Source of the DNA: Polaromonas sp. C04
Lineage (GTDB): Bacteria > Pseudomonadota > Gammaproteobacteria > Burkholderiales > Burkholderiaceae_C
NCBI RefSeq assembly: GCF_002002705.1
Contig: NZ_MUNS01000041.1
Coordinates: 485,545 to 549,544 of the forward strand
Direction: 5' to 3'
Length of the DNA: 64,000 bases
A program made the position numbers and the translations under genes. Position 1 is the stretch's first letter. Each line of letters opens with the position of its first letter. Positions 34,736-42,831 of this stretch are shown here, one piece after another. The notes beneath the pieces were generated by a model. The model searched no databases and was not told where the DNA came from. It saw only the letters and a list, made by a program, of their open reading frames with translations.

Positions 34736-34779
34736 TGCAGAACACTCCGCACCCGCTTGAGAAAAAGGAAGGATCCCTC

Positions 34780-36129
34780 ATGGCCACCGAAGGCAACCTG
34801 CAAGCCCCCACGCGTCACGCCATCGACTGGAAAAATCCCGGGTTCTACAACGAAGACGCCGCATTGCAGGAGATGGAGCGCATCTTCGATATCTGCCATG
34901 GTTGCCGCCGCTGTGTGAGCCTGTGCGGCGCGTTTCCTACGCTGTTCGACCTGATCGACGAAAACAAGACCATGGACGTCGAGGGCGTCGATAAAAAAGA
35001 CTACTGGAAGGTGGTCGATCAGTGCTACCTGTGCGACCTGTGCTACATGACCAAGTGCCCCTACGTGCCGCCGCATCCGTGGAACGTGGACTTCCCGCAC
35101 ACCATGCTGCGCGCCAAGGCCATCAAGTTCAAGAAGGGCGAGGTCGGCGTGGGCGAGAGGCTCCTCGCCTCGACCGACGTGCACGGCCAGATCGCCGGCA
35201 TTCCCATCGTGGTGCAGGTGGCCAATGCGGTGAACCACACGAAGCTGGCGCGCGGCCTGATGGAGAAAACGCTGGGCGTGGACAAGGACGCGTGGCTGCC
35301 GGCGCTGGCGACGCGCAAATTCCGCTCGCACACGCCGGTATCGAAAGACTATCCGGTGCGCGACGGCGAGAAGACGCCCGGCAAGGTGGCGATCTTTGCC
35401 ACCTGCTACATCAACTACAACGAGCCCGGCATCGGGCACGACCTGTTGAAAATCCTCGACCACAACGAGGTGCCGTATGTGCTCGTCGAAAAGGAAAAAT
35501 GCTGCGGCATGCCCAAGCTGGAGCTGGGCGATCTCGACGGCGTCAATGAACACAAGGAAGCCAACATCCCGGTGCTCGCGAAGTATGCGAGGGACGGCTA
35601 CGCGATCCTCGCGGCGGTGCCCAGCTGCGCGCTGATGTTCAAGCAGGAGCTGCCCTTGATGTACCCCATTGATGCCGATGTGCAGCTGGTCAAGGAACAC
35701 ATGTGGGACCCGTTCGAGTACCTGATGGCGCGCAAGCGCGACGGCCTGCTGAAGACCGAATTCACGACGCCGCTGGGCAAGATCAGCTACCAGATTCCGT
35801 GCCACGGCCGGGTGCAGAACATCGGCAAAAAGACCGAGGAAATGCTCAAGATGGTGCCCGGCACCAGCGTGCAGACGCATGAGCGCTGCTCGGGCCACGC
35901 GGGCACCTTTGGCGTGAAGAAGGCCACGCACCAGCAGGCCATGAAAATCGGCAAGCCGCTGTTCAAGGCCATGGCCCAGCACAAGGATGGCGGCCTGCCC
36001 GACGTGATCAGCAGCGACTGCCCGCTGGGCGGCCACCACATTGCGCAGGGCTTTGAAGTCAACCAGCTGGGCGCGCCGCCGCAAAAGCACCCGCTGACCC
36101 TGATCCGCACCGCCTACGGCCTGGAGTAA
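34780..36129 (+). CDS. Fe-S oxidoreductase with two cysteine-rich CCG-type domains (HdrD/GlpC-like)
   Basis: 449 residues from the ATG at 34780 (strong AAGGAAGGA site). Two ferredoxin-like clusters come first: CHGCRRCVSLC and CYLCDLCYMTKCP, the second with four instead of three residues in the last gap. Then come two CCG domains: FATCYINYN...KCCGMP...PSCALM, and CHGRVQN...RCSGHAG...SDCPLGG, where the second motif reads CSG instead of CCG. Such proteins pass electrons or handle disulfides, as in heterodisulfide reductase and GlpC. No glpA/glpB is present, so glycerol metabolism is unlikely; rubrerythrin reduction is plausible. Confidence 0.88.
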   Translation: MATEGNLQAPTRHAIDWKNPGFYNEDAALQEMERIFDICHGCRRCVSLCGAFPTLFDLIDENKTMDVEGVDKKDYWKVVDQCYLCDLCYMTKCPYVPPHPWNVDFPHTMLRAKAIKFKKGEVGVGERLLASTDVHGQIAGIPIVVQVANAVNHTKLARGLMEKTLGVDKDAWLPALATRKFRSHTPVSKDYPVRDGEKTPGKVAIFATCYINYNEPGIGHDLLKILDHNEVPYVLVEKEKCCGMPKLELGDLDGVNEHKEANIPVLAKYARDGYAILAAVPSCALMFKQELPLMYPIDADVQLVKEHMWDPFEYLMARKRDGLLKTEFTTPLGKISYQIPCHGRVQNIGKKTEEMLKMVPGTSVQTHERCSGHAGTFGVKKATHQQAMKIGKPLFKAMAQHKDGGLPDVISSDCPLGGHHIAQGFEVNQLGAPPQKHPLTLIRTAYGLE

Positions 36130-36134
36130 ACACC

Positions 36135-36725
36135 ATGCAACTCACCGGAAAAATCACGCCCGACAGCCTCATGAGCCTGGAGGCCTACAGCAAGTGGCGC
36201 AAGGCGCACAAGGCCGAGGTGATGGCGCACCGCAAGCTGCGCTCGGTGCACCTGGGCGAGCACATCAACCTGCAGTTCGAGAGCGAGACCACGATCCGCT
36301 ACCAGATCCAGGAAATGCTGCGCGTGGAGAAAATTTTTGAAGAAGAGGGTATCGAGCAGGAGATCGAGGCCTACGCGCCGCTGGTGCCCGACGGCAGCAA
36401 CTGGAAGGCCACGATGATGATCGAATACACCGACATCAACGAGCGCCGGCGCGAACTGGCGCGCCTGATCGGCGTGGAAGACCGCCTGTTCGTCGAGGTC
36501 GAGGGCCACGCCCGCGTCTACGCGATTGCCGACGAGGACATGGACCGTGAGAACGACGAGAAGACCTCGGCCGTGCACTTCGTGCGCTTCGAGCTCACGC
36601 CCGCGATGTGCGCGTCGGTCAAGGCCGGCGCCGGCGTCAAGCTCGGCTGCGACCACACGCACTACCTCGCGCACACGCAGGTCGCGCCCGAGACACTGGC
36701 CTCGCTGGCCGGAGACCTTCGATAA
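36135..36725 (+). CDS. DUF3501 family protein
   Basis: 196 residues. The start MQLTGKITPDSLMSLEAYSK and the segment HKAEVMAHRKLRSVHLGEHI are typical of DUF3501. It is soluble and charged, with a histidine-containing end (GCDHTHYLAHTQVAPETLA). It lies 5 bases after the Fe-S gene. The trio rubrerythrin, CCG-type Fe-S protein and DUF3501 is a recurring neighbourhood in proteobacteria, but no activity is assigned to DUF3501. A terminator follows at 36754. Confidence 0.88.
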   Translation: MQLTGKITPDSLMSLEAYSKWRKAHKAEVMAHRKLRSVHLGEHINLQFESETTIRYQIQEMLRVEKIFEEEGIEQEIEAYAPLVPDGSNWKATMMIEYTDINERRRELARLIGVEDRLFVEVEGHARVYAIADEDMDRENDEKTSAVHFVRFELTPAMCASVKAGAGVKLGCDHTHYLAHTQVAPETLASLAGDLR

Positions 36726-36753
36726 CCCACCGGCGCTTCCATTCACGATAATG

Positions 36754-36780
36754 AAGGCTTCCACTGCGAAGCCTTTTTAT
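36754..36780 (+). terminator. Terminator after the rubrerythrin operon
   Basis: An 8-bp stem AAGGCTTC / GAAGCCTT followed by TTTATTTT, 28 bases after the DUF3501 stop. Confidence 0.8.
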
Positions 36781-36808
36781 TTTGAAGGGCACTTTTATAA
36801 ATGGCGCT

Positions 36809-36893
36809 GTCATCCCCGCGGAGGCGGGGATCCACTGTGTCCTTGCAAGTCAACTGCGTTTGCGACATGGATTCCCGCCTTCGCGGGAATGAC
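36809..36893. repeat. 85-bp inverted-repeat element (MITE-like) upstream of yaaA
   Basis: Terminal arms of 26 bp: GTCATCCCCGCGGAGGCGGG (36809 onward, ending GATCCA) and TGGATTCCCGCCTTCGCGGG (36868 onward, ending AATGAC), about 90% complementary. Each arm is itself a small hairpin. The arm sequence is of the widespread ATTCCCGC-GGCGGGAAT type known as short repeats in many proteobacteria and Neisseria. The 33-bp centre has no gene. Confidence 0.8.
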
Positions 36894-36927
36894 AAATGTC
36901 TGTATTATTTTTTCAGAAGTTTGAGCC

Positions 36928-37704
36928 ATGCTGTTTTTGTTGTCCCCTGCCAAAGCTCTCGACTACGACACTCCGGTGGGAGACGACGTGCCGCACACGC
37001 AGCCGCAGTTTGTGCGCCAGTCGACGGAACTGATCAAGGTGCTGGCGCAAAAGTCGCCGCAGCAGGTGGCCGAACTCATGCACCTGAGCGATGCACTCTC
37101 CAGCCTGAACGCGGCGCGCTACCAGGCCTGGGTGCCGCGCTTCACGGCCCAAAATTCGCGTCAGGCGGCGCTTGCGTTCAACGGCGATGTGTACGGCGGG
37201 CTCGATGCCAGAACGCTCAAGCCGCCGCAGCTGGCGTGGGCGCAGGACCATCTGTGCATCCTGAGCGGCCTGTACGGCGTGCTGCGCCCGCTGGACCGCA
37301 TGCAGCCGTATCGGCTGGAGATGGGCACCCAGCTGCCGACCAAAAAGGGCAAGAACCTGTACCAGTTCTGGGGCGCGCAGATCGCGGAGCACCTGAACGA
37401 GCGGCTGCAGTCCGACAGGACGCCGGTGATCGTGAACCTGGCATCGGCGGAGTATTTCAAGTCGGTGGACCGCAAGGCGCTCAAGGCGCGCGTCGTGGAG
37501 TGCGTCTTTGAAGAGTTCAAAAACGGCCGCTACAAGGTCATCAGCTTCTTCGCCAAGCGGGCGCGCGGCCTGATGGCGCGCTATGCCGCCACGCACCGCA
37601 TCGGTACGCCCAAACGGCTCGAGGCGTTCGACCTCGAGGGCTATGCGTTCGACGCGGGCGCATCGAGCCCCGAGCGGCTGGTGTTTCGCCGGAAAGCAGC
37701 GTGA
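36928..37704 (+). CDS. yaaA: Peroxide stress protein YaaA
   Basis: 258 residues, the normal length for this family (former UPF0246). MLFLLSPAKALDYDTP, FNGDVYGGLDARTL, LSGLYGVLRPLD and the C-terminal VISFFAKRARGLMARY are family signatures. In E. coli YaaA limits intracellular iron and oxidative damage during peroxide stress, and related proteins bind DNA. It follows the rubrerythrin module by 200 bases but behind a terminator and a repeat element, so its promoter is separate. It overlaps the oxygenase gene by 4 bases. Confidence 0.92.
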   Translation: MLFLLSPAKALDYDTPVGDDVPHTQPQFVRQSTELIKVLAQKSPQQVAELMHLSDALSSLNAARYQAWVPRFTAQNSRQAALAFNGDVYGGLDARTLKPPQLAWAQDHLCILSGLYGVLRPLDRMQPYRLEMGTQLPTKKGKNLYQFWGAQIAEHLNERLQSDRTPVIVNLASAEYFKSVDRKALKARVVECVFEEFKNGRYKVISFFAKRARGLMARYAATHRIGTPKRLEAFDLEGYAFDAGASSPERLVFRRKAA

Positions 37705-38579
37705 GCGACGTCATGAGCGATAGCCCGCAACACATCACCCCCGAACTGCGCCAGTGGATCGTGGCGCAGGCCGCGTCCGGGCAGCCGCCGCAGAGCATGC
37801 TCGACTCCATGGTGGCCTCCGGCTGGCACGAGGACGGGGCGCTGGTGGCGCTGCAAAAGGTCCTGAGCGAGCACCTCGCCAGGGAGGCGGCGCGGGCCGA
37901 GGAGGACGAGCTGCCGCCGGCCGTGCCGGTGCCCGAGCCGGCGCTGGCCGGGTCGCCGCTCTATCTGGATGCGGGCGACCGGCGCGTGCATGTGCTGCAG
38001 GCCATGACGGATCCGCGCCTGGTGGTGTTCGGCAACCTGCTGGGCGACGACGAATGCGACGCCCTGATCGCGGCGGCGCGCCCGCGCATGGCGCGCTCGC
38101 TCACCGTGGCCACCGAGGAACGCGGCGAGGCACCGAGCGATGACCGCACCAGCCGCGGCATGTTTTTCGAACGCGGCGAAAACGAACTGGTGGCGCGCAT
38201 CGAGGCGCGCATTGCGCGGCTCGTCAACTGGCCAGCGGAAAATGGCGAAGGCCTGCAGATCCTGCACTACCCACCGGGCGCGGAGTACAGGCCGCACTAC
38301 GACTATTTCGACCCGGACGAGCCCGGCACGCCGGCCATTCTCGAACGCGGCGGCCAGCGCGTGGCCACGCTGGTGATCTACCTGAGCGAGCCCGAGAAGG
38401 GCGGCGGCACCACGTTCCCGAATGTGCATCTGGAAGTCGCCCCGAAACGCGGCAACGCGGTGTTCTTCAGCTACGAGCGGCCGCACCCCAGCACCTTTAC
38501 CCTGCATGGCGGCGCGCCCGTGATTGCCGGCGAGAAGTGGATTGCCACGAAGTGGCTGCGCGAACACGAATTTATATAA
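37701..38579 (+). CDS. 2-oxoglutarate/Fe(II) oxygenase, prolyl 4-hydroxylase type
   Basis: 292 residues from GTG 37701, overlapping the yaaA stop (GTGA); an ATG four codons later is possible. The catalytic domain has the iron triad His199-x-Asp201 (YRPHYDYFD) and His269 (FTLHGGAPV), and a 2OG-binding lysine in AGEKWIATKWL. The N-terminal 90 residues have an arrangement with QWIVAQAASGQPPQSMLDSM seen in bacterial P4H relatives. The hydroxylated substrate is unknown. Coupled to yaaA, so an oxygen or peroxide response is possible. Confidence 0.88.
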   Translation: MSDVMSDSPQHITPELRQWIVAQAASGQPPQSMLDSMVASGWHEDGALVALQKVLSEHLAREAARAEEDELPPAVPVPEPALAGSPLYLDAGDRRVHVLQAMTDPRLVVFGNLLGDDECDALIAAARPRMARSLTVATEERGEAPSDDRTSRGMFFERGENELVARIEARIARLVNWPAENGEGLQILHYPPGAEYRPHYDYFDPDEPGTPAILERGGQRVATLVIYLSEPEKGGGTTFPNVHLEVAPKRGNAVFFSYERPHPSTFTLHGGAPVIAGEKWIATKWLREHEFI

Positions 38580-38632
38580 AACAGGGCTGTAGCCCATATG
38601 GAGAAATGACAGTTAGCTATGAAAATAAGAGC
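38577..38632 (+). repeat. Full-length interspersed repeat carrying the hydrolase start codon
   Basis: Tail AGGGCTGTAGCCCATATGG followed by the core GCTATGAAAATAAGAGC (38616-38632), whose second arm is decayed. The core contains the ATG (38619) used by the alpha/beta hydrolase gene, and the tail provides GGAGA upstream of it. The preceding oxygenase gene stops at its left edge. Confidence 0.75.
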
Positions 38633-39512
38633 AAACGGCATTGATATCGAAGTCGAAGACAGCGGCCCCGGCGCGCCCGGCGAGGCGCGCCCGGCGGTGC
38701 TGCTGATCATGGGCCTGGGTATGCAGCTGGTGGCCTGGCCACCCGCGCTGGTGCAGGCGCTGGTGGACGCCGGCTACCGCGTGATCCGGTTTGACAACCG
38801 CGACATCGGCCTGTCCCAGCATTTCGACCAGCTCGGCAAACCCAACCTGCTGTGGCAGGGGCTCAAGCTCAAGCTCGGCCTCACGCCGCGTGCGCCCTAC
38901 AGCCTGGCCGACATGGCGCTGGACGCGATCGGCGTGCTGGATGCGCTGCATATCGACAAGGCGCATGTGGTCGGCGTCAGCATGGGCGGCATGATTGCCC
39001 AGCGCGTTGCCATTGCGGCGCCCGAGCGGGTGCTCAGCCTGACCAGCATCATGAGCTCGAGCGGCGCACGCGGCTTGCCGCAAGCCCGCCCCGAGGTGAT
39101 GCGCGCCATGCTGGGCCGGCCCGCGAGCAACGCGCTGGCGGACGTGGCCGACTACTACGTCAAACTGTTCAAGGCGATCGGCAGTCCGGGCTTCCCGATG
39201 ACCGATGCGCAGATGCGCGAGCGCATCCTGATCGGCATCCAGCGCAGCTTTCATCCGGTCGGTACGCTGCGCCAGATGCTGGCCATCGTGGCCGATGTCA
39301 CGCGAGCGGCCGATCTTGCGCGCGTTCAAAGCCCGACGCTGGTGCTGCACGGCAAGGCCGATCCGCTGGTGCCCTACGCCTGCGGCGAAGACACGGCGCG
39401 GCGCGTCCGCGGCGCACGGCTGGTCGGTGTCGAAGGCATGGGCCACGACCTGCCGCCCGGCGTGATCGAGCGGCTGCTCGAACCCCTGATTCCGCACCTC
39501 GACGCCACCTGA
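38619..39512 (+). CDS. Alpha/beta hydrolase
   Basis: 297 residues. Nucleophile elbow [10 protein letters not shown] (Ser about residue 125), the [17 protein letters not shown] segment common in this subgroup, an aspartate in [13 protein letters not shown] and the histidine in [10 protein letters not shown] complete the triad. The substrate is unknown; similar proteins are esterases or lactonases. The start ATG and the putative ribosome site (GGAGA, 14 bases upstream) are both inside an interspersed repeat, suggesting that the 5' end was remodelled by its insertion. Confidence 0.88.
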   Translation: MKIRANGIDIEVEDSGPGAPGEARPAVLLIMGLGMQLVAWPPALVQALVDAGYRVIRFDNRDIGLSQHFDQLGKPNLLWQGLKLKLGLTPRAPYSLADMALDAIGVLDALHIDKAHVVGVSMGGMIAQRVAIAAPERVLSLTSIMSSSGARGLPQARPEVMRAMLGRPASNALADVADYYVKLFKAIGSPGFPMTDAQMRERILIGIQRSFHPVGTLRQMLAIVADVTRAADLARVQSPTLVLHGKADPLVPYACGEDTARRVRGARLVGVEGMGHDLPPGVIERLLEPLIPHLDAT

Positions 39513-39537
39513 AGCCGCGCCGCACAGATCACTCGCC

Positions 39538-40383
39538 ATGAACAACCCCGAAGACTCCCTGCTCGGCAAGCCGGCCAGTTACGTCGATCACTACGACGCC
39601 GCGCAACTGTTCCCGATTCCACGCGCCGCCAAGCGCGCGGAGATCGGGGTGGTCGGCGCGCCGCCCTTTTTTGGCGCCGACCTGTGGACCGCGTTCGAGC
39701 TCAGCTGGCTCAACCTGCGCGGCAAGCCGCAGGTGGCGCTGGCCCACATCATGGTGCCGTGCGAGTCGCCGAACATCGTGGAGAGCAAGTCGTTCAAGCT
39801 CTACCTGGGCAGCTTCAGCAACACGAAGTTCGCCGACGTCGAGGCCGTGCGTGCCTGCATCCGCGCCGACATCACCGAGGCCGTGTGGCGCGGCGGCCCG
39901 GTGCAATCCTCCGTCGGCGTGAAGGTGTTGCTGCCCGAGATGTTCGACCGCGAGCCGGTGCATGAACTCGACGGCCTGAGCCTGGACCGGCTCGACGTCG
40001 AGTGCAGCCAGTACACGCCGGCGCCCGAGCTGTTGACGGCCGCGTTTGACGAGCAGCCCGTGACCGAGGTGCTGACCAGCAACCTGCTCAAGAGCAACTG
40101 CCTGGTGACCGGCCAGCCCGACTGGGGCAGCGTGCAGATCAGCTACAGCGGCCCGCAGATCGAGCAGGGCGGCCTGCTGCAGTACCTGGTCAGCTTTCGC
40201 AACCACAACGAGTTCCACGAGCAGTGCGTCGAGCGCATCTTCATGGACCTGTGGACGCGCTGCCAGCCCACGAAGCTGGCGGTGTATGCGCGCTACACGC
40301 GCCGCGGCGGCCTGGACATCAACCCGTTTCGCACCAGCTACCCGCAGACGCTGCCGCCGAATATCCGCACCGCGCGGCAATAG
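39538..40383 (+). CDS. queF: NADPH-dependent 7-cyano-7-deazaguanine reductase
   Basis: 281 residues, the long (E. coli-type) form. [20 protein letters not shown], the QueF motif [17 protein letters not shown] and [14 protein letters not shown] with the catalytic Cys near residue 188 are present. It reduces preQ0 to preQ1 for queuosine in tRNA. No other queuosine gene is nearby. It follows the hydrolase by 25 bases. Confidence 0.95.
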   Translation: MNNPEDSLLGKPASYVDHYDAAQLFPIPRAAKRAEIGVVGAPPFFGADLWTAFELSWLNLRGKPQVALAHIMVPCESPNIVESKSFKLYLGSFSNTKFADVEAVRACIRADITEAVWRGGPVQSSVGVKVLLPEMFDREPVHELDGLSLDRLDVECSQYTPAPELLTAAFDEQPVTEVLTSNLLKSNCLVTGQPDWGSVQISYSGPQIEQGGLLQYLVSFRNHNEFHEQCVERIFMDLWTRCQPTKLAVYARYTRRGGLDINPFRTSYPQTLPPNIRTARQ

Positions 40384-40385
40384 GG

Positions 40386-40448
40386 TTGCTACTGAAATAG
40401 TAGCTGCTTGCGAAGACCCGGTATTGGCTACAGGTCGATTTCTCTAAA
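40386..40448 (-). repeat. Full-length interspersed repeat at the queF-crotonase boundary
   Basis: On the minus strand the tail GAAATCGACCTGTAGCC is followed by AATACCGGG and TTCGCAA, then the core GCTACTATTTCAGTAGC (40388-40404), a perfect palindrome. The TAG of the crotonase gene (40428-40430) is the TAG of the tail, so the enzyme ends in repeat-derived EIDL. Confidence 0.8.
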
Positions 40449-41294
40449 AGATTGGAGTTCTGACAGCGCCGTGAAATTGCCCACGCGTTTCTCTTTCATG
40501 GCGGTCACGGCCTCGCGCACATGGGCGTTGCTCCAGATCGCGCCCTGGATCCAGCCCATCTGCTTGAGCGCATCGTCCACCGTGTGATCGCGGGCGTAGT
40601 GGATGACCTGCTTGGTGCCCCAGATGGCGACCGGCGGCTTGCTGGCGATCTCCCGGGCGCATTGCAGCGCGGCGGCCAGCAGGGCCTCGGGCGTGTCGAA
40701 GACTTCGTTGACCAGGCCGTAGCCCAGCGCCTTCTGGGCCGACAGGCGCCGGCCGGTATAGGCCAGCTCCTTCACCACGCCGAGCGGGATCAGCTTCGGC
40801 AACCGCTGCAGCGTGCCGACGTCGGCCACCATGCCGATGTTGATTTCCTGGATGCAGAAGAACGCGTCCTTTGTTGCGTAGCGGATGCAGCAGGCCGTCA
40901 CCATATCGACTGCGCCGCCGATGCAGCCGCCCTGGATCGCGGCGATCACCGGGATGCGCAGCGTCTCCAGTTGGGTGAAGGTGGCCTGCATGTCGGTCAG
41001 CAGATCGAAGATGGCGGCGCGCCCTTCGGCGCTCTGGTCGTCCATGGCGATGGCGCCGCCAAAGGTGTCGAGCGCCATGCCGGCCGAAAAATGCTTGCCG
41101 GTGCTGGAGATCACCAGCGCGCGCGCCGTGCCGTCCTTGTGCAGCGTGGTCAGCACCTGATCGAGCTCGCGCCAGAACGCCGGGTTCATGGTGTTCAGCG
41201 CCTCGGGGCGATTCAGCACCAGGTGCGCCACATGATCCGTGGTCGTGAGGGAGAAGCAGCTAAGGCTGGACGGGGTCGTGGTGGTGGTGTGCAT
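40428..41294 (-). CDS. Enoyl-CoA hydratase/isomerase (crotonase) family protein
   Basis: 288 residues. Crotonase oxyanion-hole segments are KHFSAGMALDTFGG and IQGGCIGGAVDMVTAC, followed by DVGTLQRLPKLIPLGVVKEL and LGYGLVNEVFD. An aspartate in the position of the second acidic residue (VADVGTLQRL) resembles delta3,5-delta2,4-dienoyl-CoA isomerases (ECH1-like) more than simple hydratases. The stop codon lies inside an interspersed repeat. Its start is 14 bases from the next gene on the same strand. Confidence 0.85.
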   Translation of the reverse strand: MHTTTTTPSSLSCFSLTTTDHVAHLVLNRPEALNTMNPAFWRELDQVLTTLHKDGTARALVISSTGKHFSAGMALDTFGGAIAMDDQSAEGRAAIFDLLTDMQATFTQLETLRIPVIAAIQGGCIGGAVDMVTACCIRYATKDAFFCIQEINIGMVADVGTLQRLPKLIPLGVVKELAYTGRRLSAQKALGYGLVNEVFDTPEALLAAALQCAREIASKPPVAIWGTKQVIHYARDHTVDDALKQMGWIQGAIWSNAHVREAVTAMKEKRVGNFTALSELQSFREIDL

Positions 41295-41308
41295 GCCCGC
41301 ACTGTAGT

Positions 41309-41611
41309 TCAGCCGGCGGCGTCCAGCCAGTCACACCTGAGACGCTGCGTCTCGTGGGCACGCGTGCGCCAGCCCACGTACAGGCGCGGCGACCCGATCG
41401 CCAGCACGCACAGCGGATAGGCCCACGGCGCCCCAAACGCAAAGGCCGGCACCCAGCCCACCCAGCCCATGACCCACAGCGTCAGCATCGCGTCCCACAG
41501 CTGGTACTCCAGCGGATGGTCGGCCTTGTGTGCGACATGCCACCGCTTGATGCGCTGGAGCCGGGTCAGCGTCAGAGGATGGCTTGGGCGATGCGTCAGG
41601 TGGCGGTTCAT
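41309..41611 (-). CDS. Small hypothetical membrane protein
   Basis: 100 residues. A basic N-terminal half (RHLTHRPSHPLTLTRLQRIK) is followed by two hydrophobic stretches (LWDAMLTLWVMGWVGWVPAF and YPLCVLAIGSPRLYVG) and a basic end. I do not recognise the family. It is 14 bases upstream of the crotonase gene on the same strand and may be cotranscribed. Confidence 0.6.
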   Translation of the reverse strand: MNRHLTHRPSHPLTLTRLQRIKRWHVAHKADHPLEYQLWDAMLTLWVMGWVGWVPAFAFGAPWAYPLCVLAIGSPRLYVGWRTRAHETQRLRCDWLDAAG

Positions 41612-41817
41612 GAAAGCCTCCAGTAGCTTTTCAAGAGTAAGTTACGCGTAAGCTTGTGTCAATGCCGTCGCGCGCGCTACGCAGGCGGCGGGCTGCTGGA
41701 TTCAAATCCTCAATGCCCGACAAACCCCAGGGGACAAGCTGAATCCGTCGTTGCGGGCCGCCGCGTAAAGCAGGTGTCGCAACCATTTCGGCGACGGCAA
41801 CCCACAAGGAGATTCAC

Positions 41818-42396
41818 ATGCAACTCATCACCCCCCCTGCGGCATCGCGTCGTTCATTCCTGGGCACCACCGGCGGCCTGTCCGCGGTGGCCGTGGCCAT
41901 GCTGGCGGGCAAGGAAGCACTGGCACAAGGCATGGGCGGCGACATGTCCAAGGACGTGTCCATCCTCAACGTGGCGCTTGGCCTCGAGCACGAGGCCATC
42001 AACGCCTACCAGCTCGGCGCCACCAGCGGCCTGCTGCAACCGGGCCCGCTCAAGGTGGCCGTGCTGTTCCAGAGCCAGCACAAGGGGCACCGCGACGCGC
42101 TCATCGCCACCATCAACAAACTGGGCGGCAAGCCCGTGGCCGAGAAAACGCTGGCCCAGTACGCCGCCGAACTGCACGCCAACACGCTGAAGAACCAGAC
42201 CGACGTGCTGGAGCTGGCGACCCGGCTCGAACTCGGCGCGGTCAATGCCTACCTTGGCGTGATCCCGGCCTTCGGCAACCGCGACCTGGCCAAGGTGGCG
42301 GGCCGCCTGGCGGCGGACGAGACCATGCACTACACCGCGCTGCTCGGTGCGCTGGGCCGGCCGCTGCCGAACGACGCGCTGAGCTTCGGGGCCTGA
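41818..42396 (+). CDS. Tat-exported ferritin-like domain protein
   Basis: 192 residues. The twin-arginine signal SRRSFLGTTGGLSAVAVAML starts at residue 10. The mature part is a helical bundle with ALGLEHEAINAYQLG and LELGAVNAYLGVIPAF, plus late AADETMHYTALLGALG, which carry carboxylate and histidine residues typical of ferritin-like (DUF4439/ferritin_2) proteins. Export in folded form fits a metal-loaded protein. It is 2 bases from the cytochrome c gene downstream, suggesting a periplasmic redox pair. Confidence 0.85.
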   Translation: MQLITPPAASRRSFLGTTGGLSAVAVAMLAGKEALAQGMGGDMSKDVSILNVALGLEHEAINAYQLGATSGLLQPGPLKVAVLFQSQHKGHRDALIATINKLGGKPVAEKTLAQYAAELHANTLKNQTDVLELATRLELGAVNAYLGVIPAFGNRDLAKVAGRLAADETMHYTALLGALGRPLPNDALSFGA

Positions 42397-42398
42397 AC

Positions 42399-42788
42399 AT
42401 GGCGCGCGGCAAGCGGCCGCGGCGGGCGCCGGCTGTGCTGGGCGCGCTGCTGCTCGCCATCGGCGCCACGTCTGCCGTGGCGCAGGACAGCGGTTCGGCC
42501 ACGCGCGGCCAGGCCTTGTACGAGTCCCGCTGCGGTGCCTGCCACAGCGTGGACGCGAATCGCGTGGGCCCGATGCACAAGGGCGTGCTGGGGCGCATGT
42601 CCGGCAGCGTGCCGGGCTACGACTACTCGCCGGCGCTGGCGCAAAGTCATTTCCTCTGGACGCGCGAGAAGCTGCTGCTGTGGCTGAAGAACCCCGAAGG
42701 CCTGGTGCCCGGCCAGAAGATGAACTACCAGGTGGACGATGCGCAGGACCGCGCCGATCTGGTGGCCTACCTCGCGACGCTGAAGTAG
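42399..42788 (+). CDS. Monoheme cytochrome c (class I)
   Basis: 129 residues. Signal peptide (VLGALLLAIGATSAVAQ), heme motif CGACH at residues 45-49, RVGPMHKGVLGRMSGSVPGY and a distal methionine in PGQKMNYQV. A small periplasmic electron carrier. Cotranscription with the ferritin-like gene is suggested by the 2-base gap. Confidence 0.88.
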   Translation: MARGKRPRRAPAVLGALLLAIGATSAVAQDSGSATRGQALYESRCGACHSVDANRVGPMHKGVLGRMSGSVPGYDYSPALAQSHFLWTREKLLLWLKNPEGLVPGQKMNYQVDDAQDRADLVAYLATLK

Positions 42789-42831
42789 CGGTTGGGCCGT
42801 TCCGGTGCGCCTTGCGCGGGCGCGGCCGGGT

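Noticed and set aside
41690..41725. GGATTCAAATCCTC resembling a tRNA T-arm
   Set aside because: No matching acceptor, D or anticodon arm within tRNA distance.
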